From Faecalispora jeddahensis (GTDB lineage: Bacteria; Bacillota; Clostridia; Oscillospirales; Acutalibacteraceae), in contig NZ_CBYL010000010.1 of the NCBI RefSeq assembly GCF_000577335.1, positions 1-64,000 on the forward strand: a stretch of DNA of 64,000 bases. The letters are read 5' to 3'. Shown piece after piece: positions 1-5,855 of the stretch. The notes under the pieces were generated by a model. The model was not told the origin of the DNA and ran no database searches. It worked only from the letters and a program-made list of their open reading frames with translations. The stretch's first letter is position 1. Every line of letters begins with the position of its first letter. The translations under genes were made by a program, and so were the position numbers.

Positions 1-505
1 CCCTCTCCCCCTTGGAACCCCCTCTCAACGACCAAAGGCGCTGCCTTTGGAAACAGGGAGAAGCTCCCGCTCTGGTTCTGTTTCACGCACAGGCATAGCC
101 TGCGCGTGAAGCAAGTGCGTAAGGGAAGCTTTCACGTCTGCAAATGATATGAAAAGCGCTCTCGAGCCAACAAAAAAATGCAGCGAAGCCGCATTCCCAA
201 AACTGCGAGCCAACGAGAGCGCTCTGAAAATGACCGCCGACGGACGAAAGAACTAAACTTTTGATTTGCTGTTGATAGGAGAGTGGGCATTTTCATTGGA
301 GCGCCTTTTCAGTAGCTTTTGGCGTTGCATTCCAGAACTTGTTCCCCAAAACGGATTCCAAAGGTGTCCTTTGGCGAGCCTTTGCTTACTTTCGTCCTTT
401 CACGAAAGTAAGTGCCCGCCCCGGCACGAGGGGCAGGCCTGCATAAGCAGAATCTATATGCGGGAGAAATTCCGCTAAAAAGTTTTCATTCGCTTTCAAA
501 CAGTC
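1..505. other. Hairpin-rich intergenic region without a credible gene
   Basis: No reading frame here looks like a protein. The stretch is dense in inverted repeats: 32-39 with 43-50 (CCAAAGGC/GCCTTTGG), 82-110 (a stem with TTCACGC/GCGTGAA outer arms), 155-164 with 214-223 (AGCGCTCTCG/CGAGAGCGCT), 358-374, and 385-395 with 402-412 (CTTACTTTCGT/ACGAAAGTAAG). Such strings of short palindromes are common in intergenic repeats of gut Oscillospiraceae. That resemblance is from memory and was not checked. Confidence 0.5.
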
Positions 506-547
506 TTGACTTTTGTCGGTAAAAAATATACAATACTTTTGTCGGTA
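506..547 (+). promoter_or_regulatory. Promoter with direct-repeat operator for RHH gene 1
   Basis: A sigma-A promoter is visible: -35 TTGACT at 506-511, a 17-bp spacer and -10 TACAAT at 529-534. Two perfect 13-bp direct repeats, ACTTTTGTCGGTA, lie at 509-521 and 535-547, one overlapping the -35 and one just after the -10. Small RHH proteins commonly repress their own promoters from repeated sites in this position, so autoregulation by the downstream gene is inferred. Confidence 0.75.
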
Positions 548-562
548 GAAAGGAGGGGGTGT

Positions 563-730
563 GTGCCGACTAAAAAAATGGGGCGGCCCACCGATGAACC
601 AAAGCCAATTCGCCTGGACATTCGTATTAGTGAAAATGATGCTAAAATACTGGATGATTATTGCAAGCGAACAGGAAAGAAACGGCCTGAGGCCATTCGG
701 GACGGGATCAAATCGCTCAAAGAAAAATAG
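563..730 (+). CDS. Small ribbon-helix-helix (CopG/Arc-type) DNA-binding protein 1
   Basis: The protein has 55 residues and starts at GTG 563, six bases after AGGAGG at 551-556. An in-frame TTG at 506 is rejected because it lies in the -35 box. The order of elements is a basic N-terminus (KKMGRPTDEPK), a beta strand IRLDIRI of RHH type, then two helices ending in RDGIKSLKEK. RHH proteins bind DNA as dimers through the paired strands. It is the first of three related cassettes; the others are at 1004 and 1388. No toxin partner is adjacent. The target is inferred to be its own direct-repeat promoter. Confidence 0.8.
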   Translation: MPTKKMGRPTDEPKPIRLDIRISENDAKILDDYCKRTGKKRPEAIRDGIKSLKEK

Positions 731-849
731 AAAGGAAGCGGCGCTCCGTCGGTAAGGATTTACGCCACTTCCTCCAGCCAACAGATGCCCGAAAGCACAT
801 GTGGCGTAAATAGTATAACATGCGCAGTCAGTCTTTTCAAGGCACTGTT
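730..849 (+). repeat. Cassette repeat, copy 1
   Basis: This 120-bp unit begins inside the stop codon of RHH gene 1. It contains GGAAGCGGCG ... CGCCACTTCC (a 10-bp stem with one mismatch), then a block with ACATG(T/C)GGCGTAAATAG, TATAACATGCGC and TTTCAAGG. It is nearly identical to 1173-1294 and 1575-1698 and diverges mostly in the hairpin loop. No U-tract follows the stem, so it is not a standard terminator. Confidence 0.85.
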
Positions 850-866
850 AGAGACCATGATGATGT

Positions 867-893
867 ATGACCAGCATTTTAGAAGAACTGCTT
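867..893 (+). pseudogene. Remnant of a DUF6809 gene (first residues only)
   Basis: The bases from ATG 867 encode MTSILEEL and match the start of the intact DUF6809 gene at 1725, then the sequence diverges completely. The AAAGGA ribosome binding site present at 1725 is missing here. It looks like the stub left when the rest of the gene was lost during cassette duplication or deletion. Confidence 0.65.
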
Positions 894-927
894 ACAATGA
901 CGTACCGCAGATCGTTGAATATATTTA

Positions 928-960
928 TTGGTGGAAATTTAACACTTGACTTTTTGGCGG
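928..960 (+). promoter_or_regulatory. Possible operator/promoter of RHH gene 2
   Basis: Two near-direct repeats, TTGGTGG (928-934) and TTGGCGG (954-960), are spaced 26 bp, the same spacing as the perfect repeats of cassette 1. A weak promoter, TTGAAT 915-920 and TTTAAC 938-943, would place the -10 between them. A TTGACT at 946-951 has no good -10. The assignment is tentative. Confidence 0.3.
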
Positions 961-1003
961 CACTTAATTGTGAGGATATTATTGGCAAAGAAAGGAGGCT
1001 GGC

Positions 1004-1174
1004 ATGCCAAAAAAAGCAAGAGGGCGACCGGTTTCAGATAATCCCAAGACCTTACGTGTTGATGTACGCCTGACCGAAGCAGAATTGCGTTTACTCGATG
1101 AGTATTGCAAACAAAAAGGCGTTTCGCGTCCACAAGGATTACGTGACGGTATTGATGCTCTCAATAAAAAATGA
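1004..1174 (+). CDS. Small ribbon-helix-helix DNA-binding protein 2
   Basis: This 56-residue protein starts at ATG 1004 with AAAGGAGG at 991-998. The sequence runs from MPKKARGRPVSDNPK through the strand TLRVDVRL and two helices (LTEAELRLLDEYCKQKG, then SRPQGLRDGIDALNKK). It shares the RGRP..DNPK, DEYCK and RDGID features with the other two cassette proteins but differs in the strand residues that contact DNA. The stop codon overlaps the second cassette repeat. It is probably an autorepressor with its own operator specificity; no other function can be read from the sequence. Confidence 0.8.
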   Translation: MPKKARGRPVSDNPKTLRVDVRLTEAELRLLDEYCKQKGVSRPQGLRDGIDALNKK

Positions 1175-1294
1175 AAGGAAGCGGCGCTCAACTCGACAAA
1201 GCAAGACGCCACTTCCCCCAAAGCAACAGATGCCCGAAAGCACATGCGGCGTAAATAGTATAACATGCGCTGTCATTCCTTTCAAGGCACTGTT
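1173..1294 (+). repeat. Cassette repeat, copy 2
   Basis: This copy also begins at the stop codon of its RHH gene and carries the same GGAAGCGGCG/CGCCACTTCC stem and the ACATGCGGCGTAAATAG block. It ends with TTTCAAGGCACTGTT. No DUF6809 start follows; the next element is the promoter of RHH gene 3. Confidence 0.85.
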
Positions 1295-1328
1295 GAAAAC
1301 GATCCATATAGAAATTATCATAACCCTA

Positions 1329-1376
1329 TTGACTTTTTATCCGTACGATAATATAATTTACATACGGATAAAAAGT
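1329..1376 (+). promoter_or_regulatory. Promoter with inverted-repeat operator for RHH gene 3
   Basis: A consensus promoter is present: TTGACT 1329-1334, a 17-bp spacer and TATAAT 1352-1357. A perfect 14-bp inverted repeat, ACTTTTTATCCGTA at 1332-1345 and TACGGATAAAAAGT at 1363-1376, brackets the -10. Cassette 1 uses direct repeats of a different core (GTCGGTA), so the operators have diverged in both sequence and geometry. The role as autoregulatory operator is inferred from position. Confidence 0.8.
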
Positions 1377-1387
1377 GAGGTGATCAA

Positions 1388-1576
1388 TTGAGTCCGAAAA
1401 CAGGCAGACCCCATTCCGATAACCCCAGACAAATGCGAGTGGAAACAAAAATGACAACAGCAGAACTGGAAAGGCTTGACTATTGTTGTAAGGTTAGCGG
1501 GAAGTCACGTTCAGAGATTATCCGAGAAGGCATTGATGTTGTATATGCGAAACTGAGTAATCCTGAACAAAAATGA
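1388..1576 (+). CDS. Small ribbon-helix-helix DNA-binding protein 3
   Basis: This 62-residue protein starts at TTG 1388 behind GAGGTGAT. It has the same plan as its two neighbours: a basic TGRPHSDNPRQ lead, the strand MRVETKM, a helix TTAELERLDYCCKVSGK and a second helix SRSEIIREGIDVVYAKL. It is the most diverged of the three and has an unusual CC pair in helix 1. The perfect palindrome over its promoter suggests self-repression. Its stop codon opens the third repeat copy, and DUF6809 follows, so the two could be co-transcribed. Confidence 0.8.
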   Translation: MSPKTGRPHSDNPRQMRVETKMTTAELERLDYCCKVSGKSRSEIIREGIDVVYAKLSNPEQK

Positions 1577-1698
1577 AAGGAAGCGGCGCTTCACCCGACA
1601 AAGCAAGACGCCACTTCCCCCAAACCAACAGATGCCCGAAAGCACATGCGGCGTAAATAGTATAACATGCGCAGTCAGTCCTTTCAAGGGATCTGTTG
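1575..1698 (+). repeat. Cassette repeat, copy 3
   Basis: This 124-bp copy has the same stem and ACATGCGGCGTAAATAG block and leads directly into the intact DUF6809 gene. A frame beginning MPESTCGVNSITCAV is open in all three copies but has no ribosome binding site, so the conservation appears to be at the DNA or RNA level. Confidence 0.85.
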
Positions 1699-1724
1699 GA
1701 AACGATAAGGAAAGGATGAATTGT

Positions 1725-2015
1725 ATGACCAGCATTTTAGAAGAATTCGCCTACGGCAACCTATCGCCGGAGGTACGCTCTTTCCGGTACGATTCCGAAT
1801 ACGAAGAGGTCATGCGGGTACTGTCCCTGAATGAGGAACACCTTCTTGCAAGGCTAAACGAAGAGGACAAAAGACTGTTTGAAAATTATATAGGGACCCA
1901 GAAAGAACTGAACAAGCTCACGGCAGTCGGCAATCTGGTTTATGGCTATCGGCTGGGGCTCACCATGGCGGCCGAAGCCTTTGTCGGGATGGAGGATTTG
2001 TTTCAAAACGGATAA
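1725..2015 (+). CDS. DUF6809 family protein
   Basis: This 96-residue protein starts at ATG 1725 after AAAGGA at 1711-1716. It opens MTSILEEFAYGNLSPE and contains the alternating Glu/Leu helices and the ending YGYRLGLTMAAEAF that I associate with DUF6809, a family of small helical Clostridia proteins of unknown function. The length is typical. It closes the RHH cassette array and is probably transcribed with RHH gene 3 from the promoter at 1329. A second, decayed start of the same gene lies at 867. Family assignment is from memory and no function is proposed. Confidence 0.7.
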   Translation: MTSILEEFAYGNLSPEVRSFRYDSEYEEVMRVLSLNEEHLLARLNEEDKRLFENYIGTQKELNKLTAVGNLVYGYRLGLTMAAEAFVGMEDLFQNG

Positions 2016-2091
2016 GCGGATGAACATAAAAGGCGTTCCGCCCGGAACGGCAATTATGTCTGTGCGGAACGCCCTGTAACCAAAACAGTAA

Positions 2092-2126
2092 AATCCCTCC
2101 CGGAGCAAGTCTGGGAGGGATTTTTC
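2092..2126. terminator. Bidirectional intrinsic terminator
   Basis: AATCCCTCCC/GGGAGGGATT forms a stem followed by TTTTT on the plus strand, with A-rich sequence on the other side. It can serve both the DUF6809 gene and the minus-strand TSUP genes. Another perfect stem (GGCGTTCCGC/GCGGAACGCC) lies just upstream. Confidence 0.8.
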
Positions 2127-2179
2127 ATAACCGGGGTTCCGGCTGAATATGATTCAATAGAGACAACAAAAAAGAGAGA

Positions 2180-2602
2180 CTATTTTTCAGCACTTTGATT
2201 GCCGCATTTCTCTTTCTCTTCTTCTCCTTTTTCTTCCCTGGGCGGGGGCTTTTTTGCAAACAACTCCCGCACGCCGATGAAAAGCAGCATCACACCGAAA
2301 ATCCGCCGCAGCCAGACAACGTCCAGCCAGCCCGAAAGAAAAACGCCGCCCAGCGCGCCGACAAGGCCCGCCGCCGCTGCCGACAGTGCGGTGCGGAAAT
2401 CGATCAGCCCCTTGCGCACATAAGAAAACAGGGCCAGCACGGCGCAGGGGATAAACAGAATCAGATTGATTCCCTGTGCGGCACGCTGATCCAGTCCGGC
2501 AATTAGTGTCAAATAAATAATGAGCACGCCGCCGCCGCCCATTCCCATAGAGCCCAGAATGCCCGAAATCAATCCGGCCAAGGCCATCCATATCCATTCC
2601 AT
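2180..2602 (-). CDS. Half-length TSUP (TauE/SafE) transporter protein, second half
   Basis: The 140-residue membrane protein has about four transmembrane helices. The motif GLISGILGSMGMGGGG near the N-terminus is the hallmark of one TSUP (DUF81, PF01925) repeat. Full TSUP transporters have two such repeats in about 250 residues, so this is one half. The start at 2602 is chosen because its ATG overlaps the TGA of the upstream half (TGATG), which implies translational coupling. The C-terminus is highly charged (KKPPPREEKGEEEKEK). Family members export or import sulfite, sulfonates or organic anions; the substrate here is unknown. Confidence 0.8.
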   Translation of the reverse strand: MEWIWMALAGLISGILGSMGMGGGGVLIIYLTLIAGLDQRAAQGINLILFIPCAVLALFSYVRKGLIDFRTALSAAAAGLVGALGGVFLSGWLDVVWLRRIFGVMLLFIGVRELFAKKPPPREEKGEEEKEKCGNQSAEK

Positions 2603-2949
2603 CAGAACAGCATCCTCCATGCGGCCCACAGCATCAGCGCGCCGAACAGGCGGCGCAGCAGCATTCTGTTCAGCCGGGGCAGCGCCCACGAGCCGATGAC
2701 AGAGCCGGCCAGCATCCAGGGCAGATACGGCAGAGACTGCCCGATCGTCACGCTGCCGCGAAATAAGTACAGCCCGGCGCTCAGCACGCAGATCGGCAAA
2801 ATCACCGCTACGGAGGTTGCGTGGCTTTTTACGACAGGCAGACCCGATTTTCTCAGCATGGGCACGATCACCATGCCGCCGCCCGCACCCAGAAGGCCGT
2901 TTGCCACGCCCGCCAGAAAGCCGCCCAGCACGCGAAAGGTTCGTTTCAT
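2602..2949 (-). CDS. Half-length TSUP (TauE/SafE) transporter protein, first half
   Basis: The 115-residue membrane protein starts at ATG 2949, seven bases after AAGGAG. It contains GVANGLLGAGGGMVIVPML, the first TSUP repeat motif, and about four hydrophobic helices. With the overlapping downstream gene it would rebuild a complete two-repeat transporter from two chains. The window also holds a single-chain TSUP gene at 27849. Split TSUP pairs are known in Firmicutes, so a sequencing frameshift is unlikely, particularly as the overlap is a clean TGATG. Confidence 0.8.
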   Translation of the reverse strand: MKRTFRVLGGFLAGVANGLLGAGGGMVIVPMLRKSGLPVVKSHATSVAVILPICVLSAGLYLFRGSVTIGQSLPYLPWMLAGSVIGSWALPRLNRMLLRRLFGALMLWAAWRMLF

Positions 2950-3017
2950 ACCGACACTCCTTTGCGGCTTATTCTGTCCCAAAAGGAGTGAAAAACACGC
3001 AGAATCCGGTATCTAAA

Positions 3018-3052
3018 ACAAAAACGCCCCTGCAGCAAAAATGCTGCAAGGG
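3018..3052 (-). terminator. Intrinsic terminator (minus strand)
   Basis: CCCTTGCAGC/GCTGCAGGGG (one G-T pair) with a TTTTT run on the minus strand, lying between the 6S RNA and the TSUP genes. It probably serves as a second stop for transcripts from the 6S side. Confidence 0.65.
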
Positions 3053-3093
3053 CTGATTCTTGTTATAAATGGCCCGCCTGGCCGTAACGAGCG

Positions 3094-3275
3094 AAAAAAA
3101 CCTGCTACTTAACAGCAGGTGGGTGCCCTCCCAACGCTTTCATGCTCCCTTCTTCCGACCAAAGGCCGGGAGGTCTGCAATCCGCCGCCGGAGCCGGGCT
3201 CCCGATTCAAACATTGTAGGGTTAATTTGCATCGGTCCACGCACCAGGCAGGAAGAACACTTTCTTGTTCCTGCA
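3094..3275 (-). ncRNA. ssrS: 6S RNA
   Basis: The minus-strand transcript of about 180 nt has the usual 6S length. A TATACT -10 lies at 3287-3282. The 3' end reads GGGAGGGCACCCACCT and runs into a terminator hairpin (ACCTGCT/AGCAGGT plus T7). The 5' part GGTGCGTG pairs with CACCCACC near the 3' end with one mismatch, giving the closing stem expected of 6S. An internal TTTGAATCGGGAGCC segment fits Firmicutes 6S sequences as I remember them. 6S RNA binds sigma-A RNA polymerase by mimicking an open promoter. Confidence 0.75.
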
Positions 3276-3322
3276 AGCATTAGTATAACAGAAAATCACG
3301 AAAAATAATTCTGTTAAAGAAA

Positions 3323-3640
3323 TTATTCGTCGCTTTCGTCAGAAATATCTTCCTCTTCGTCATACAGTTCGTCGAAGCGGCTTTCAAAGAGCTCTGCCAG
3401 CTTATCCAACAGTTCCTCGTCCTCCACTTCGGCCAGCTGCTGCTCGCCGTCTTGTTCGATTGCTTCGAAAATATAGTAAGTGCCTTCAGATTCCACGCTG
3501 TCCTGCGGGTTTTCAAAGGTGGGTAGCAGAGCATAGAAGCAGCCGTCTTCGTTGTCGATTACGTCCAGCACTTCAAATTCATGCTCGTTTCCTTCGTCAT
3601 CCACCAGAGTCAGAACATCTGGGCCGAATTCTTCGTTCAT
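3323..3640 (-). CDS. DUF1292 domain-containing protein
   Basis: This 105-residue acidic protein starts at ATG 3640 behind AAGGAGATG. It has the DUF1292 (YrzB-like) pattern: LTLVDDEGNEHEFEVLD followed by YALLPTF, then an acidic tail of Glu/Asp runs ending DISDESDE. In Firmicutes the family is widespread and often sits near ruvX and ureA-independent housekeeping genes, but its function is unknown. No operon partner is adjacent here; it stands alone between the 6S RNA and the long RNA candidate. Confidence 0.85.
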   Translation of the reverse strand: MNEEFGPDVLTLVDDEGNEHEFEVLDVIDNEDGCFYALLPTFENPQDSVESEGTYYIFEAIEQDGEQQLAEVEDEELLDKLAELFESRFDELYDEEEDISDESDE

Positions 3641-3762
3641 ATTGTCATCTCCTTATTCTGTTAAAAGGTATCATTATTGTACCGTTGTTCCATGGCGAAG
3701 TCAATAAAAAATTTCTTTGAAATAAAAACAACATAATTTATACGAAAAAATAGAAAAAACTA

Positions 3763-3790
3763 TTGACATTTACTGAATCAATGGTATAAT
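3763..3790 (+). promoter_or_regulatory. Strong sigma-A promoter of the 3797-4440 transcript
   Basis: TTGACA at 3763-3768 and TATAAT at 3785-3790 both match consensus exactly, with a 16-bp spacer in AT-rich DNA. The predicted start is near 3797. It is one of the best promoters in the window, yet no convincing reading frame follows for more than 600 bp on this strand. Confidence 0.8.
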
Positions 3791-3796
3791 ATAGTT

Positions 3797-4440
3797 GCAA
3801 AGGGAAAGGATATTGGTAGCAGGCGGATCAGAAAAAACAGCTTCGGCGGTTTTGTTCTGATAAAAAGCTTCAGGTGCCGCCACAAAAATGGCTGCATAAG
3901 GGGCTTTACGGAAGTGACGCCTGGGATCAACATTCGTTTGAAAGGGGTGAGTCCAATGGTACAAGAAGAAACGCAGCACCAGCCGGTCGGTCTGTTGGGC
4001 TTAGACTGCCTGGGATGCAAAGTTCGTGCGCATCATTCAAACAGAAAGGGTTGAGTCCTAAATATCAGGTAACGTCAGTCACCGCGAATTCGGTTATCAA
4101 GTGCTTGGAACCGATCCGGCGGGATGGCCCCTGGGAATCACGTGGAAGTGCTCCCGTGTTCCATATTTGGCTCCCGAAAAACCTTTCAGTAGTGGGTAAT
4201 GTGTTTCCAATGTTCCCTTAGGGTACCTTTCTTTAAAGGGTTTTATTCCAGAAATAATTGTTACAGGGCATGTAGTTAACGGAAAGTGATTCCCAATAGA
4301 ACTGAAGGTATTGCAGTACGACGTATTTGTTGGTGTGATAAGATTCGGACCAATGCGTTTGAAATCGTAGCGGTGCAAAGCGAAGTAGAATTTTTATAGT
4401 TTGCCATAAGAGGGCTGTGACGATTCCGTCACAGCCCTTC
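3797..4440 (+). ncRNA. Candidate long structured RNA (about 640 nt)
   Basis: The region follows a consensus promoter and contains no protein-like frame. Near its 5' end, 3827-3861 folds into a 14-bp hairpin (one mismatch, one bulge) capped by a UUCG tetraloop. Two related blocks, CATTC...GAAAGGGGTGAGTCC at 3931-3954 and CATTC...GAAAGGGTTGAGTCC at 4034-4058, look like duplicated structural motifs. The 3' end has a perfect GGGCTGTGACG/CGTCACAGCCC stem at 4412-4437, then a T-run near 4455. Length and organisation resemble large bacterial RNAs such as OLE or ROOL, but I cannot assign a class. Confidence 0.5.
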
Positions 4441-4532
4441 TGAATTACTGGAGTTTTTTAATGCCCAGATTTTTTTAAAAGCAGTTTGTGCTTTTAGCGT
4501 CCCCCGCAGATGCGATTCCGATAAAAGCTTTC

Positions 4533-4564
4533 AAAAAAGGCTTCCCTCATTGGAGGGAAGCCTT
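4533..4564 (-). terminator. Intrinsic terminator of the PrsA-like gene
   Basis: On the minus strand GGCTTCCCTC/GAGGGAAGCC forms a perfect stem with a CAAT loop, followed by TTTTTT. Confidence 0.9.
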
Positions 4565-4589
4565 TTGCTGTTTTTATTATTTCGATCAA

Positions 4590-5660
4590 TCAGCCGGCGG
4601 TGGAAGAGCTGCCGGTGTCTTTCTGAACGAACATGGTGGGCTGGTACGAATCAATTGCCTTGTCGTTGACAGTGATATCCTTGGATTCCTCGGCAAGCTT
4701 CGTCATCTCATCCTCGAATTCCTGATGCTTCATGTTGCCCAGGACTTCGGAACGGGTGCTCGCGTTCGAAATCTGTGTTGCAGTCTTTTTCGTCACGTCG
4801 TTTTTCACGACGAGCAACGCGGCGCTCACGGTGGAAAGCGTAATGGTCTTGGCTTCGCCGGCCTTCATGCCGTTAATCAGGGAAATCAGATCGGTGGGAT
4901 AGCCGGATTCCTCGTTGAGCAGCGTTGTTACGTTCTGGGAGGGAGCGTAGTCGAGGCTCAGCTTCTTCTGCACCGCGGTGGAAACCGCGTCGAAGGTGGT
5001 GCTGCCCTTGTTCAGAGCCGCGGCCTGATCGTCGAGGAACTGCTTGTACTCCTTCTCGGTCTTTTCATCCAGCGCGGCATACGTGGTGGGGTTGTACAGC
5101 GGGATCATCACATAGGAAAAATCGGTATAATTCTTTTCAAAATACGTCTTCAGGTCGGCATCGCTGACAGCCTTGGAGCCTTTCGCTCCATAGATCGCCT
5201 CGAATACCTTGGAAGATTTTGTGTTGAATTCCGCAGTGGCCATCGAGAAGGATTCCTTCGAGATGCCGTAGCCCTCCAGCGTGTCTTTGTAAGAGGACCA
5301 CTGGCTGGTCGCCGTGCTGTCAATCTCTTTGGTCTCCGCGTCGGTCAGCGAAAGCTTCAGCTCTTTCATCTTATTATCAATGACGAACAGCAGCTTGGTG
5401 TAATCCAGCGCTTTCTTCTTGATCCACTGGGTTGCGTCGGTATCTTCGATCTTCTGCTCCAGAACCGGCTTTGTGGAATCCTCCACCTTGGTGGAAGCGT
5501 TCTGGTAGGCCAGATATTCATAATAGATATATACGCCGATGGGGAGGGTTTTCTCATTTGTTTTGGCTGCCCAGGTCTTGTCCGGTCCCGAGCAGGCCGT
5601 CATGCCTGTCAGCATCGCAACGCAAAGAAGAGATGCCGTCAGTCTTTTCAGAAAATTCAT
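4590..5660 (-). CDS. PrsA/SurA-like foldase lipoprotein
   Basis: The 356-residue protein starts behind GGAG and carries a signal peptide with lipobox LTGMTAC, so it should be anchored outside the membrane. The helical N-terminal part resembles the SurA/trigger-factor chaperone region. Residues around 190-300 (FSYVMIPL ... GMKAGEAKTITLS) align in spirit with a parvulin rotamase domain but lack its usual conserved HILV-type core, so enzymatic activity is doubtful. It follows mfd, the usual neighbour of prsA-like genes in Clostridia, with a 195-bp gap. The likely role is secretion-linked protein folding. Confidence 0.7.
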   Translation of the reverse strand: MNFLKRLTASLLCVAMLTGMTACSGPDKTWAAKTNEKTLPIGVYIYYEYLAYQNASTKVEDSTKPVLEQKIEDTDATQWIKKKALDYTKLLFVIDNKMKELKLSLTDAETKEIDSTATSQWSSYKDTLEGYGISKESFSMATAEFNTKSSKVFEAIYGAKGSKAVSDADLKTYFEKNYTDFSYVMIPLYNPTTYAALDEKTEKEYKQFLDDQAAALNKGSTTFDAVSTAVQKKLSLDYAPSQNVTTLLNEESGYPTDLISLINGMKAGEAKTITLSTVSAALLVVKNDVTKKTATQISNASTRSEVLGNMKHQEFEDEMTKLAEESKDITVNDKAIDSYQPTMFVQKDTGSSSTAG

Positions 5661-5855
5661 ACGTCACACTCCGATTTCTTGAAATTCATGGCTGTAATCA
5701 ATAACACTTTAAAAGCGATTTCCTTCTCCGCTGCGAGCAGGGAAAAGAAGAAAAATCTTCCATTTTAGGGCATCTTAAAGTGATATTACTATAAACTATA
5801 CACGCAGAAAAAGCCTTTGTCCAGTCATTGATGGAAATCTCATCCAGCTGGAGCA

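Noticed and set aside
563-1576. RHH genes as antitoxins of toxin-antitoxin pairs
   Set aside because: No toxin-like gene is adjacent; each RHH gene is followed by a hairpin repeat instead.
1632-1724. In-frame N-terminal extension of DUF6809 beginning MPESTCGVNSITCAV
   Set aside because: There is no ribosome binding site, and the same frame exists in repeat copies without DUF6809; the ATG at 1725 has a good site.
2180-2949. A frameshifted single TSUP gene
   Set aside because: The halves join through a clean TGATG overlap and the upstream half has its own good start.
3874-4221. A 115-codon frame in the 3797-4440 region
   Set aside because: No ribosome binding site, no protein-like composition, and it overlaps RNA-like repeats and stems.
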